A stretch of DNA of 64,000 nt from Bacteroidota bacterium (GCA_016699695.1 CP065006.1:3472001-3536000); one strand, 5' to 3'. Counted from the first letter of the stretch, positions 52,567 through 62,407 are shown. The notes: generated from the sequence alone by a model not told the origin. Numbers and translations are program-made.

Positions 52567-53600
52567 GCGACCTGCTCTGCTAACAATTTTTTTAGCAATA
52601 GCACAAAGGTATCAATGTCTCCTTCGGTGGTATCATAGGAGGTCATCCAACGCACTTCGCCGGTATGCTCGTTCCAGGTATAAAAAAAGAATTCCTTTTG
52701 TAAAAGGGGTATCAAGGGCTTGGGCACGATGGCAAACACACCGTTTGCTTCTACTTTTTGGGAAAGCTTAATTCCTGGCAGATGCTTTACTTTTTCATAA
52801 AGAATTTGGGCCATTTGATTGGCATGCTGGGCATTGCGTTTCCATAAATCGTTCTGCAAATAGGCAATAAACTGGGCCGAAACGAAACGCATTTTCGAGG
52901 TGAGCTGCATACCTTGTTTGCGAATGTACTTAAAATTACGGCAAAGTTCCCGATTGAAAAATACCACCGACTCGGCAGCCATCAACCCATTTTTAGTGCC
53001 ACCAAACGAAAGTATGTCAACACCGGCATCTGCTGTAAAGCTTTTAAATGGCATATTAAGGCTAACAGCTGCGTTGGCCAGCCGTGCCCCATCCATGTGC
53101 AACAACATCTGGTATTTCTTAGCCAGTTCAGAAATCTGCCTGATCTCTTCAGGTTTATATACGGTACCCATTTCTGTGCTCTGAGTAATGCTAATAATTC
53201 CAGGTTGGGTGTGATGCTCAAAACCAAAGCCTTCGAGCCTGGGAAGTATGAGTTCGGGGGTAAGTTTACCATTCGGGGTTTCGATAGGAACCAGTTTGCA
53301 TCCGCTGAATTTCTCAGGAGCACCACATTCGTCTACATTTATATGTGCCGTAGCAGCGCATATGACCGATTGGAACGATTGCACAGTGGCAGTAATTCCA
53401 AGCACATTGGCTGCGGTTCCGGTAAAAACAAAAAATGCTTCCGATTCGGGACCGAAATGCTCTTTAAACAACAAGAGGGCTTTCTCGGTATACTTGTCGT
53501 TGCCATATCCGACCTCGTGTCCCTGGTTCACTGATTGAATCAGCTCGAGTACTTCGGCCGAAACGCCCGAATTGTTATCGCTAGCAAAACCTCGCTTCAT
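52563..53600 (-). CDS. ltaE: Low-specificity L-threonine aldolase
   Basis: A 345-residue PLP-dependent beta-eliminating lyase family enzyme. It shows the N-terminal FASDNNSGVSAEVLELI, GTAANVLGI, HINVDECGAPEKFSGCKLVPI, ITQSTEMGTVY, LHMDGARLANA and the PLP lysine in SFGGTKNGLMAAE. It cleaves threonine to glycine and acetaldehyde. Monocistronic. Confidence 0.9.
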   Translation of the reverse strand: MKRGFASDNNSGVSAEVLELIQSVNQGHEVGYGNDKYTEKALLLFKEHFGPESEAFFVFTGTAANVLGITATVQSFQSVICAATAHINVDECGAPEKFSGCKLVPIETPNGKLTPELILPRLEGFGFEHHTQPGIISITQSTEMGTVYKPEEIRQISELAKKYQMLLHMDGARLANAAVSLNMPFKSFTADAGVDILSFGGTKNGLMAAESVVFFNRELCRNFKYIRKQGMQLTSKMRFVSAQFIAYLQNDLWKRNAQHANQMAQILYEKVKHLPGIKLSQKVEANGVFAIVPKPLIPLLQKEFFFYTWNEHTGEVRWMTSYDTTEGDIDTFVLLLKKLLAEQVA

Positions 53601-54038
53601 GTTAAATAGTTTATTCTTGTGTGAGTTTCAATCCGAATACTGAAAAATAAATTGTTATGAATGCGAATGTACTGCTGTTTTTACATTTTAGAAATACACT
53701 ATTATGCTTTTCTTTTGGTGCAGATAATTATCTTTTAAGGCATATGAATAGCTCTATAAATTGCGTGTTTGATTAATAGCCTTCAAGCGAGGGTAAACAA
53801 CTGTTCAAATCTTTTAAAAAACTATTCTGCCATGACTAAAAGGGTAAAAGTGAGTTTTAGTTTGATTCTGTTTTTTTTGCTTCTGCTCCTAGTTTTCAGC
53901 ATGGTTTAAAGGCTTATAAGATGTTCATAATCAAAGTCTCAAAAACATAGTTATTTGCGTTGGTAATAAAAATGTCATAGCTTTGCAGCGTCAAATCGGA
54001 TCCAGGTTTGGGTTAGACCTGGTGGTTAAGTTTAGGGT
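53601..54038. other. Intergenic region with a possible microprotein
   Basis: 438 bases between ltaE and a serine hydrolase. It contains one small frame (53832-53909, see separate entry). Near its end a short hairpin ccaggt/acctgg (about 54002-54022) lies in the probable 5' leader of the downstream gene. Otherwise nothing is recognised. Confidence 0.4.
53832..53909 (+). CDS. Possible 25-residue single-span membrane microprotein
   Basis: Encodes MTKRVKVSFSLILFFLLLLL followed by VFSMV: a basic N-terminus and a 17-residue hydrophobic helix. Such tiny single-span proteins exist widely, but there is no clear ribosome-binding site or conserved partner here, so translation is only possible. Confidence 0.3.
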   Translation: MTKRVKVSFSLILFFLLLLLVFSMV

Positions 54039-55361
54039 ATGAAAGTTAAAATTCTATTGATCATAGGATTGGTTTTTCTTTTCTTTTTAGGCGAAATCGC
54101 AGTTTCTTTCTCTTTTAAAAGCGACAATAAAGTCAGCATTCCATCATCGGAAGTAGTGCCTTTATCTTATAAGGTTGCTGATTTACAGTTTGCCGATAGC
54201 AATACCATTCAGTTCGATAGCCTTATCAATGATTTTCTGCTTCGGAATAAGATTTCAGGAGCTTCGTTGGCTGTTACCAAAAAGGGAAGATTGGTGTATG
54301 CAAAAGGTTATGGCTATGCTCAGCTCGAAGACAGTATTCCAGTATCCCCCCAGCATTTGTTTCGTGTGGCCAGTGTTTCGAAGCTGATTACTGCTGTAAC
54401 TATCATGAAATTGCTTGAAGAACAGAAATTAAAGATTGATGACAAAGTTTTTGGTGCAGAGGGCATTCTGCATGAATTTTCCGATACAGGCACAATCGAT
54501 AAACGATTGGAAGAGATTACTGTGCGGCATTTATTGAACCACACTGCCGGGTGGAGTCCACGCATGGGCGATCCGGTGTTTAATTCGCTTTATGTGGCGC
54601 GAAAACTTAAAATCGATCCACCGGCAAAGGCCGATGACCTCATACGCTATGCTTTAGGGAATAAACTTGCAGATAAACCCGGAACTAAATATCTATATTC
54701 GAACCTGGGGTATGTGATACTCGGAAGAATAATTGAAAAGCTAAGCGGAATGGAATACGAAGAATATGTTCAATTTGCAATTCTTCATCCGTTAGGCATT
54801 TACGACATGCACATTGGTAATAGTTTCGAGCCTGACCTGTATTTAAACGAAGTGAGATACTACCATTATTCTGGCATGCCCGAAGTGTGGGCCTATAATG
54901 GTTCTAAAAACTTAGTTCCACTGGTGTATGGCGGTAATAACATGGCCTTGCTGGGCGCTGCAGGCGGATGGATAGCCTCGGCACCTGAGCTGGCAAAACT
55001 TTTAGTGGCTCTCGATGGCTTTGATAGCAGCCCTGATATTCTTAGCACGCATTCGATAAAGGTGATGACCACCCCACAAGGGCCAAAACGCAGGCTGATA
55101 GGCTGGAGAGCTACCGATGGGAGAGGAACCTGGTGGCGCACTGGTACCATAGCCGGGTCAGCTGCCCTAATCATGCGACACCCCAATGAAACAAACTGGG
55201 TTTTAATGGTGAATACCAGCACTAAAAAAGATTCGCACATTCACAACGACATTTCCAAAACCATGTTTACTGCACTGAGAACGGTATATGCATGGCCCGA
55301 AACGGATTTATTCAGTCCGGAACAGGAAATTAACAACGATTTATTGTCCTTGGAGGAATAA
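54039..55361 (+). CDS. Serine hydrolase, beta-lactamase/class C family
   Basis: A 440-residue protein with an N-terminal signal or anchor (residues 1-27). The hydrolase domain has SxxK in FRVASVSKLITAV, YxN in YLYSNLGYVILG, HLLNHTAGWSP, and a C-terminal RTGTIAGSAALI in the position of the KTG box. It is an S12-type esterase or D-Ala carboxypeptidase-like enzyme of the envelope; substrate unknown. It is distinct from the fused hydrolase at the left edge of the window. Monocistronic. Confidence 0.85.
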   Translation: MKVKILLIIGLVFLFFLGEIAVSFSFKSDNKVSIPSSEVVPLSYKVADLQFADSNTIQFDSLINDFLLRNKISGASLAVTKKGRLVYAKGYGYAQLEDSIPVSPQHLFRVASVSKLITAVTIMKLLEEQKLKIDDKVFGAEGILHEFSDTGTIDKRLEEITVRHLLNHTAGWSPRMGDPVFNSLYVARKLKIDPPAKADDLIRYALGNKLADKPGTKYLYSNLGYVILGRIIEKLSGMEYEEYVQFAILHPLGIYDMHIGNSFEPDLYLNEVRYYHYSGMPEVWAYNGSKNLVPLVYGGNNMALLGAAGGWIASAPELAKLLVALDGFDSSPDILSTHSIKVMTTPQGPKRRLIGWRATDGRGTWWRTGTIAGSAALIMRHPNETNWVLMVNTSTKKDSHIHNDISKTMFTALRTVYAWPETDLFSPEQEINNDLLSLEE

Positions 55362-55500
55362 AGCCGAAACCCCTGATGTCGGTTCCTACTTCTTTTACCA
55401 TTTATTTGCTTATCGACACATTTTTATTAAATTTCATGATGAAATGATTTTTCGGCGGTAAAAAGCTTTTTTGCCTCGAATTTTTTTTCGTTGGCATTAT

Positions 55501-56793
55501 CATGACTGTCCACTTAAAATAAGCTGAGTGACAGTTGTTTATAATCAAGTTCTTTGACATCATTGTAATCTATATTTGTAAATAGCTCTTTTACAGGAGT
55601 TTTGTCCAGTAGAGAGATTCCTAAAACTTGTAATATTTCGTAGGTTGAACGGTCTATTTTGAGATCATTGCCTACAATTGCAATCAAACAATATGTGATG
55701 ATTGCGGTATAAATTTGGATACGGACAGCATTTTCAGAGTTACCCCAAAAGGATTTTAGCTTAAGATGCTGTTTTATCCATTTGAAAAATAGTTCTACCT
55801 GCCAACGATTCTTGTAAAGAAGTGCGATTTCCTGAGCGGTAAGCGTCATATTGTTGGTTAGGAATACAAAGGTGCGATTCATTTCGCTATCGTAGTATTT
55901 CACTTTTCGCAATTTAGCAGGGTAATCTTTTGAGACATAAAACCCTGTCAGTTTACCAATTTGGTCGCTTTGCACCCCGGTGGTCTTGTCAATCTTTTGA
56001 GAATAAATTCTTTTAAATTGAAGGTTTGACTTTGCACGGACTACGAAAAAGGCAGAAAGCAGCGTTATCTTATATAACCGGCTGTAGTCGACATAACCAC
56101 GGTCGAAAATGTAGTATGCACCACCCTCATAAGGAATATAATCCATAACATTGACATCGTTTACCGTTGCAGCAGTAATATGAATGAAGGCCGGAATTTG
56201 AGTAGTGATATCGTAGAGTGTATGCAGTTTGATACCTCCTTTTGCTTTGCGGAATTTCGCCCACCAAAACACATTTAAACATAAATCAATGGTGGAAGAA
56301 TCAAAGGCATAAACTTTTCCTTTAATTTCAAAATTTTCATTCTTGCGTTTATTTCGGGCGACATCAATAAGATAATACGCAAATTCTTCAAATACCTTGC
56401 TGTTTCGATTTTCATTGGCTTTTGAAAGATTACTGCGGGTAACACTTTTCCCAAAACCCAAATGGTAGGTTTTCCTGCTATGGGCTTCAATAGCAACAAT
56501 CAAATCCCTGAGGCTATCTCGATTGGTAAGTTGCCCAAAGATCATGCATAACATTTGATTCCAGCAACTGAAATGACGAACATTTTTATCTGCGGAAAAA
56601 CGATCTACAATACAATCGAAAACTCTCTTAGGCAGAAACTCTATAATCTGTGCAAAAACATACTTACCTTGATTCATGAAATAACATTTTCACGAATTAA
56701 GTATTTCAAATCGACACGTAACAAAAAAGTCCTGAAATATAGATTCTACAACGATTTCAAAGAACGTATTTTAATTTATAGTGGACACTAATG
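55501..56793 (-). mobile_element. IS4-family insertion sequence with 9-bp target duplication
   Basis: A 1.29-kb element. The ends form an imperfect inverted repeat of about 19 bases (15 matches) with the common core tgtccact (55507-55514) / agtggaca (56780-56787). It is flanked by a 9-bp direct repeat, tggcattat (55492-55500 and 56794-56802). It holds one intact transposase. The intact gene and exact duplication indicate a recent, possibly active insertion between the serine hydrolase and the GH13 gene. Confidence 0.88.
55514..56677 (-). CDS. IS4-family transposase
   Basis: A 387-residue DDE transposase. An N-terminal DUF4372-type domain (FDCIVDRFSADKNVRHFSCWNQMLCMIFGQLTNRDSLRDLI) is followed by the catalytic core: D1 in VYAFDSSTIDLCLN, D2 in YYIFDRGYVDYSRLY, and the Y-(2)-R-(3)-E-(6)-K box in YKNRWQVELFFKWIKQHLKLKSFWG. 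It appears complete, unlike the other two transposases in the window. Confidence 0.92.
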   Translation of the reverse strand: MNQGKYVFAQIIEFLPKRVFDCIVDRFSADKNVRHFSCWNQMLCMIFGQLTNRDSLRDLIVAIEAHSRKTYHLGFGKSVTRSNLSKANENRNSKVFEEFAYYLIDVARNKRKNENFEIKGKVYAFDSSTIDLCLNVFWWAKFRKAKGGIKLHTLYDITTQIPAFIHITAATVNDVNVMDYIPYEGGAYYIFDRGYVDYSRLYKITLLSAFFVVRAKSNLQFKRIYSQKIDKTTGVQSDQIGKLTGFYVSKDYPAKLRKVKYYDSEMNRTFVFLTNNMTLTAQEIALLYKNRWQVELFFKWIKQHLKLKSFWGNSENAVRIQIYTAIITYCLIAIVGNDLKIDRSTYEILQVLGISLLDKTPVKELFTNIDYNDVKELDYKQLSLSLF

Positions 56794-56866
56794 TGGCATT
56801 ATAATTTTTATTTTGCTTTCTTCTTTTAAGTTGATGGTTTTCTACTTCTTAAAAAAATGACTGTTT

Positions 56867-58255
56867 ATGAAGTATCTAAAATTTTACCTAATTATCAGTT
56901 TTGGTGTTTTTGTATTGTTGTTTTCTGGCTGTAAATCCGGAACTTCCAAAACTTCAGAAAAAGCTTATCAACCCAGAGATTATGTAGAGATCACACATCC
57001 GGAGTGGACCAAAGATGCATGCATTTATGAGGTAAACATCAGGCAATATACTCACGAGGGTACATTCAAAGCCTTCGAATCTCATTTGCACCGTCTGAAA
57101 GACCTTGGGGTAGATATCCTCTGGCTAATGCCCATTCATCCTGTAGGTGAAAAGAATCGCAAAGGACAGCTAGGAAGTTATTATTCGGTAAGGGATTACC
57201 TTGCTGTTAACCCTGACTTTGGCTCACTCGACGATTTTAAACATCTTGTCGACACCATTCATAGTTTAGGCATGTATGTGATTCTCGATTGGGTGGCGAA
57301 CCATTCAGCATGGGACTGCAATCTGGTAAGTGAACACCCCGAATGGTATACGAGAAATTACGAAGGTAATTTTCAACCTACTCCCTGGTACGACTGGTCG
57401 GATGTGATTGATTTCGACTATAACCAGCCCGGAATAAGACAATACATGACCGAAGCTTTGAAGTATTGGGTGAAAGAGACGGATATTGATGGCTATCGCT
57501 GCGATGTAGCGGGTTTTATTCCAACCGATTTCTGGGACAATGTGCGCCGCGAACTGGACGAAATTAAACCAGTATTTATGCTGGCTGAATGGAATGCCCG
57601 CGATTTGCACAAGCATGCCTTCGACATGTCATACAACTGGGAGATGTACGATGCCATGCACGAATTGACCATTGAAACGGGTAAATTTGGTAGGCTTTAT
57701 GAGCACTTTGCCCATACGGTAAACACTTTCCCATCGAATGCATATTGGATGAATTTTGTGGAAAATCACGATAAAAATTCCTGGGCAGGAACTCAGTTTA
57801 CCCAATTTGGCGAGGCGCTCGATGCCTGTATTGTATTAACTGTTACGGCACCTGGCATGCCGCTTATATACAGCGGACAGGAAGCAGGGAATGACCGGCA
57901 ATTGTTGTTTTTCGAGAAAGACACCATCAGCTGGAAGGAACATTATCTGTTTGATTTTTATAAAAAGCTTTTCGCTTTTAAAAAAGCTAATCCCGCACTT
58001 TGGAATGGAAACTGGGGTGGCGAAATGATTCCTATCGGAAATACTGCTGAGAAGGTTTTAAGTTTTGCACGTGTAAAAGAAAAGCGGAAAGTAATTGTGG
58101 CAATTAATTTCTCTTCAAGCCCAGTCTCGTTTGTCATGCAAAGCAAGATTCAGGAAGGTGTTTTTGAAGATTTTTCCACCGGCCGGAAAATGGTAATTGA
58201 GCAATCGGCAAACATTGATTTGCCAGCCTGGGGATTCATGGTTTTATCGAACTAA
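56867..58255 (+). CDS. GH13 alpha-amylase-family lipoprotein
   Basis: A 462-residue secreted glycoside hydrolase with a signal peptide and lipobox (FSGC). The TIM barrel shows region I VILDWVANHSAWD, region II DGYRCDVAGF with the nucleophile Asp, region III VFMLAEWN with the acid Glu, and region IV NFVENHDKNSW. A C-terminal beta-sandwich (about residues 385-462) follows. It hydrolyses alpha-glucans or maltooligosaccharides at the cell surface or periplasm. There is no susC/susD pair next to it, so it is not in an obvious polysaccharide utilisation locus. Confidence 0.9.
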   Translation: MKYLKFYLIISFGVFVLLFSGCKSGTSKTSEKAYQPRDYVEITHPEWTKDACIYEVNIRQYTHEGTFKAFESHLHRLKDLGVDILWLMPIHPVGEKNRKGQLGSYYSVRDYLAVNPDFGSLDDFKHLVDTIHSLGMYVILDWVANHSAWDCNLVSEHPEWYTRNYEGNFQPTPWYDWSDVIDFDYNQPGIRQYMTEALKYWVKETDIDGYRCDVAGFIPTDFWDNVRRELDEIKPVFMLAEWNARDLHKHAFDMSYNWEMYDAMHELTIETGKFGRLYEHFAHTVNTFPSNAYWMNFVENHDKNSWAGTQFTQFGEALDACIVLTVTAPGMPLIYSGQEAGNDRQLLFFEKDTISWKEHYLFDFYKKLFAFKKANPALWNGNWGGEMIPIGNTAEKVLSFARVKEKRKVIVAINFSSSPVSFVMQSKIQEGVFEDFSTGRKMVIEQSANIDLPAWGFMVLSN

Positions 58256-58280
58256 GCCAGAACGGCGGATAGGGAAAAAA

Positions 58281-58742
58281 TTATATTGCTTTTTGCTCTG
58301 GCGCATCAGAATAAGCTGGCTGAGGCATATTCTTTTTCACATTTTCACATTCAAGTCTTATTAATTCTATAAAGGACTGATGCTGAGCTGAAATGAATTT
58401 GTTACTGAAACGAATGTAATCGGTACTTGTAAATACCCTGTAAGTAGTTCCCAGCCTTTCTATATTAAGATTCTCATAAGGGATCACCCATACATAATGA
58501 TTCAGTACCGAGAAAAAGTGTATGAGGATGCCCTTAGGACGGCGCTCAATTTCGCTTTGATTCACGTTGTGAGCTTTAATTAGATGCTGGTTGATACGCG
58601 GACTGGAATTCACAATCAACATACGGGGGGAACGAATTTTTCCGATATTTTTAATACGGTACCAAAAACCAAAAGGCTTCCCTACTAACTCAAGAATATC
58701 CTCAAGGTCGCTGTGTTGGTGGTATGTGAGATTCTTTATCAT
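58281..58742 (-). CDS. Conserved hypothetical protein
   Basis: A 153-residue soluble protein with a mixed alpha/beta pattern (LVGKPFGFWYRIKNIGKIRSPRMLIVNSS, HFFSVLNHYVWVIPYENLNI, TDYIRFSNKFISAQHQSFIELI). There is no signal peptide and no motif I recognise. It lies just upstream of nothing in the photolyase operon; a gap of 61 bases separates it from the photolyase stop on the same strand. Confidence 0.65.
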   Translation of the reverse strand: MIKNLTYHQHSDLEDILELVGKPFGFWYRIKNIGKIRSPRMLIVNSSPRINQHLIKAHNVNQSEIERRPKGILIHFFSVLNHYVWVIPYENLNIERLGTTYRVFTSTDYIRFSNKFISAQHQSFIELIRLECENVKKNMPQPAYSDAPEQKAI

Positions 58743-58803
58743 CGGTTATCGTGCTGCAATATAACAACAATTATTATTTATGGATGTTTAACTCAAGAAA
58801 AAA

Positions 58804-60093
58804 TCACTTATCATTTAAACCTTCACGATATCGTTCCAATGTAAGTTGGGTAGCCGATTGGTGATTGACAATGGGTTTGGGGTAGTCTTTCTTATTTAGC
58901 TCAGGCACCCATTTTAAAATATAATGATCTTTGGGGTCGAACTTTTTGGCTTGGGCAGCAGGATTAAAAATTCTGAAATAAGGTGCCGCATCGCAGCCTG
59001 TTCCTGCGGCCCACTGCCAGTTACCGTTGTTGGAGGCAAGTTCGAAATCGAGTAATTTTTGTGCAAAATAGGCTTCGCCCCATCGCCAGTCGATAAGCAG
59101 GTGCTTGCACAAAAAACTGGCGGTAACCATTCGAACCCTATTGTGCATGGTTCCGGTCTGGTTTAATTGACGCATGCCAGCATCTACCAAAGGATAACCG
59201 GTTTTTCCCTGGCACCATAGATTGAATAGGTCAGGGTTATTGTTCCAACGAATGCGGTCGTAACGGGGTTTAAAACTGCTTGTAACTACATGCGGAAAAA
59301 AATAGAGTATTTGAATGAAAAATTCTCTCCAGATAAGTTCGCTTAAAAAAACCGGATTCTCTTCTGCCTTCATTACAAGCTCCCGAATACTAACAGTGCC
59401 AAACCTTAAATATATTCCAGAATGGGTTGTGGCTTCTAATGCAGGGTAATCGCGCTTAAGGTCGTATTCTTTGATATTTACAAATTCAAGCGGCTTTGGC
59501 TTAATTGGCGAATAATCGAAACCCAAATCAGCCAATTCCGGAAACAAAAACTCTGTATCTGTAACCTGAAACTCAGGTTCCTTCATTTGTATGCTGTATT
59601 TTTCCTGACGGTAACGCTCGAGCCATTTGTTTTTAAAGGGTGTGAAGATGGTATAGGGCAAGCCATCGGCCTTTACAACCTCACCCGGAACGAAAATCAG
59701 GTGGTCGGGAAATGATTTAAAAATTATTCCTTCTTTTTCGAGCAGTTCTTTTACATTTCTATCGCGCTGTATTCCATAAGGCTCAAAATCGGTATTGACA
59801 AATACATTATGAATTGAATACTCCTTCAGAAGGGACTCCCAAACCGAAAGTACATTGCCTTTTTTTAACAGTAAACCCCCTCCTCGTTGCTGCAAGTGAA
59901 GGTGCAGTTCCTTAAGTCGCTTGTAAATAAAACTAATCCTTGCATCCTGTATGGGGAGTTCGTCTGTAATTGCGTTGTCGAAAATAAAAAGAAAAAGTAC
60001 GGGGTATGGTTGAGCTGAAGCCTTTATTAGTGCTGTATTGTCGTAAAAACGCAAATCGCGCCTGAGCCAAAATATGTTAATGGGACCATTCAT
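58804..60093 (-). CDS. Cryptochrome/deoxyribodipyrimidine photolyase
   Basis: A 429-residue flavoprotein. The N-terminal alpha/beta antenna domain starts NIFWLRRDLRFYDNTALIKA. The FAD domain includes SELIWREFFIQILYFFPHV, GYPLVDAGMRQLNQTGTMHNRVRMVTASFLCKHLLIDWRWGEAYFAQKLLDFELASNNGNWQWAAGTGCDAAPYFRIFNP. The electron-transfer tryptophans lie in the RWGEAYF and NGNWQWAAG parts. It repairs UV-induced pyrimidine dimers using blue light. It is cotranscribed with the DUF2237 gene upstream. Confidence 0.92.
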   Translation of the reverse strand: MNGPINIFWLRRDLRFYDNTALIKASAQPYPVLFLFIFDNAITDELPIQDARISFIYKRLKELHLHLQQRGGGLLLKKGNVLSVWESLLKEYSIHNVFVNTDFEPYGIQRDRNVKELLEKEGIIFKSFPDHLIFVPGEVVKADGLPYTIFTPFKNKWLERYRQEKYSIQMKEPEFQVTDTEFLFPELADLGFDYSPIKPKPLEFVNIKEYDLKRDYPALEATTHSGIYLRFGTVSIRELVMKAEENPVFLSELIWREFFIQILYFFPHVVTSSFKPRYDRIRWNNNPDLFNLWCQGKTGYPLVDAGMRQLNQTGTMHNRVRMVTASFLCKHLLIDWRWGEAYFAQKLLDFELASNNGNWQWAAGTGCDAAPYFRIFNPAAQAKKFDPKDHYILKWVPELNKKDYPKPIVNHQSATQLTLERYREGLNDK

Positions 60094-60110
60094 ATTTTAT
60101 GGAAAGGATT

Positions 60111-60494
60111 TTAAGTTTTATTTGTGTTTAACTCCTTCTTGTGCGCAAAGGGAAGCATCAATTTTAAAGGAATTACTTCGAGTGTTTTTTCATTGGTCGC
60201 CTCCAGCACTATTTCGGGAGCCATATTGTGTTCAAGTGCTTGTTTCCAGCGCAAGGCACACAAACACCAGTGATCGCCGGGTTTTATTCCTTCAAAATTG
60301 TATTGAGGCATGGGGGTGCTGAGGTCGTTGCCAGCCATGGCAGAGAATTCAAGAAATTCTTTGGTTACTATCACACACACAGTATGCATGCCGGCATCGT
60401 CTTTGCCGGTGTTGCAACAACCATCGCGGTAAAAGCCCGTGAGAGGCTTCTTACTGCATGACTCGAGAGGTAAACCGAAAACATTTTTTTGCAT
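60111..60494 (-). CDS. DUF2237 family protein
   Basis: A 127-residue protein matching DUF2237: NVFGLPLESCSKKPLTGFYRDGCCNTGKDDAGMHTVCVIVTKEFLEFSAMAGNDLSTPMPQYNFEGIKPGDHWCLCALRW. Function is unknown. It sits 17 bases upstream of the photolyase gene; co-occurrence with photolyases is common and suggests a link to light or oxidative damage. Confidence 0.85.
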   Translation of the reverse strand: MQKNVFGLPLESCSKKPLTGFYRDGCCNTGKDDAGMHTVCVIVTKEFLEFSAMAGNDLSTPMPQYNFEGIKPGDHWCLCALRWKQALEHNMAPEIVLEATNEKTLEVIPLKLMLPFAHKKELNTNKT

Positions 60495-60820
60495 AGCAGA
60501 TTTTTCTTTTTCTGTATTAACAAGTAAACCGGTTCAAGGTTTATAATTCAGTTAAGGACTTTTCTTAAAACAGTGCGATGCTTGAATTTAAATATACCTT
60601 CAAGTGAAGGAAAGATTCTAACGTATTTAATGTTAGTAGATTAAAATCGACCAGATGAAGAACACCGTTTTTTCATGTGTTTTGAAACTTCTTTTTTTAA
60701 TTTGGAAGAATCTTTTTGATGCTTTTATCAAGTTTTTCTTACCCTTTGTAATAATAAAAAAGCAGAATACATTGTGAACAATATATTTGCATCACATAAT
60801 CCTAATCAAACTTTATTGCA
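60495..60820. promoter_or_regulatory. Intergenic region with a candidate -7 element
   Basis: 326 AT-rich bases. TATATTTG at 60782-60789 is an exact TAnnTTTG element 31 bases before the start of the lipoprotein gene, but no -33 TTTG stands at the usual spacing. A 40-codon hydrophobic frame (60655-60777) lies here without a good translation signal and is not called as a gene. Confidence 0.4.
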
Positions 60821-62407
60821 ATGAAACAAATTCTTTATGCTATTGGTGCAATAGCGCTTTTATTTTCATCCTGTTCTCAGCAGGATGAGTTAATTAACTC
60901 TGGAAATGATGATCTTCAGTTAAAAAGAATGCCTTACTTTCAACGTACCTTTTTACTTGATAACCTTTCGGGAAATGCGAATATTTACGAAGTAGAATAC
61001 GATTTTCAGGGACTTCGTGGCGATGCTGTTATCTCTCCATTTGCTGTGGTTAGCGGTCAAAGTCATATGGCTGTTTCGCCAGATAAAAAATGGCTCACGG
61101 TTGTGGGCAACGGAAATGGGAAAGTAACTCTGGTTAACATCGAGAATCCTTCATTGGTCAAGGTTTTTACCTACGCGAATGGTGCAAGACCCCTTATTAC
61201 ACAAGTTGATTTTGATCAGGCACAAAGGCTATTTATTGCCGGTAATTCAGGTTTCCTCTATGTACATGGCACAGGCGCTGACTTAAGTTCTAATATTTGG
61301 GAACTGGCAGATGGTGCTGTTTTAGGAATATCCAAATACGTTGCTCCGCAGAATATTCACGACTTTGTTGAAGCCTACGGAGAAGACAGCAATGAGGACT
61401 ATTTCAACGACAACTTAGAATTAGTGGGCAAAAAAGTGAAATTCAATGGTGGCGATATTTTGTTTACTCAGAATGCAACTGAAACCGGAGGAATTGAGCA
61501 GGAATATCTGATAAGTTTTACAAGGGCTTATGGAGGTGCGGCGGTTTTGGTTACTGTAAACGATTACAATATTGCCGGAAGAAAGCTTTTTAATCTGAAG
61601 TACCAAAAGGTTACAGGAGCAGCGCTAGTTGGTGATAATTTCTTAATGGCTTCGAGCTTTGGAACCAACAATCTTGTTATCTATAGCATGCATGGCGATA
61701 TTGTAGCCGAACCAAATCTTATTCTTAATGGCTCGCCCTTCACTACATCCAACGGAGACATGGCCTCTACTCAAACTTTCGATTTACTCAGTAATCCTGC
61801 TAGTCGCATCATTGGCGATACACTCAATTCATTTTACCCCTGGTTTCCGGGTACAGTGCTTGCCGAGATGAAGTTATTCCGTCCGGGGTATAATGTAAGC
61901 GATAATTATGAAGTCGACGAAACCGAAGATCCTTCGATCTGGTTAAAGGCCGAACGGAATTCGTCCAATGCCGATTTAGCAGATATCAGAGTTACTCCGC
62001 ATAAATTCATGTGTTTAGGTGTACCCAATGGAATGGTGGTAATGCGTTTTCCAGATCCGGTTACAGTAACAGAATCGACACGTTTGTATGTGGCCGAAAG
62101 CTCGTGGTATGTAATTGGCACCAACAATCAACATACACTGCCATATTACGAAGACAAGGCCGAGGCTTATGCTGCTACCCAGGAAAGGGCTAAAGTTTAT
62201 GTGTCTGCTATTGGCGAAAGGTACATTGGATCATGGGTGGATGCAGAAAGCAACTGGACCTATATTGGCGATGCCTATGCCAATGCCAATTATCTTGAAT
62301 TACCTGCCGAAGCTAATGGATTTCAATGGATAAGAATTATTGATGATTCGCATCCATGGTCATTTACGGGCTACGATTTAAACTTTGTTGGGGTATTTAA
62401 TCAATAG
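60821..62407 (+). CDS. Large lipoprotein of unknown function
   Basis: A 528-residue protein with a lipobox (LFSSC). Residues about 45-340 show repeated beta-strand groups of a propeller-like kind (MAVSPDKKWLTVVGNGNGKVTLVNIENPSLVKVFTYANGARP, QVDFDQAQRLFIAGNSGFLYVHGTG). The C-terminal part contains blocks such as TQERAKVYVSAIGERYIGSWVDAESNWTYIGDAYANANYLELPAEANGFQWIRI, resembling an extracellular interaction domain. I do not recognise the family. Monocistronic, ending in a terminator. Confidence 0.75.
   Translation: MKQILYAIGAIALLFSSCSQQDELINSGNDDLQLKRMPYFQRTFLLDNLSGNANIYEVEYDFQGLRGDAVISPFAVVSGQSHMAVSPDKKWLTVVGNGNGKVTLVNIENPSLVKVFTYANGARPLITQVDFDQAQRLFIAGNSGFLYVHGTGADLSSNIWELADGAVLGISKYVAPQNIHDFVEAYGEDSNEDYFNDNLELVGKKVKFNGGDILFTQNATETGGIEQEYLISFTRAYGGAAVLVTVNDYNIAGRKLFNLKYQKVTGAALVGDNFLMASSFGTNNLVIYSMHGDIVAEPNLILNGSPFTTSNGDMASTQTFDLLSNPASRIIGDTLNSFYPWFPGTVLAEMKLFRPGYNVSDNYEVDETEDPSIWLKAERNSSNADLADIRVTPHKFMCLGVPNGMVVMRFPDPVTVTESTRLYVAESSWYVIGTNNQHTLPYYEDKAEAYAATQERAKVYVSAIGERYIGSWVDAESNWTYIGDAYANANYLELPAEANGFQWIRIIDDSHPWSFTGYDLNFVGVFNQ

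Noticed and set aside
60655..60777. 40-codon hydrophobic frame in the gap before the large lipoprotein
   Set aside because: AT-rich composition makes such frames common; no ribosome-binding signal, and it overlaps the likely promoter area.
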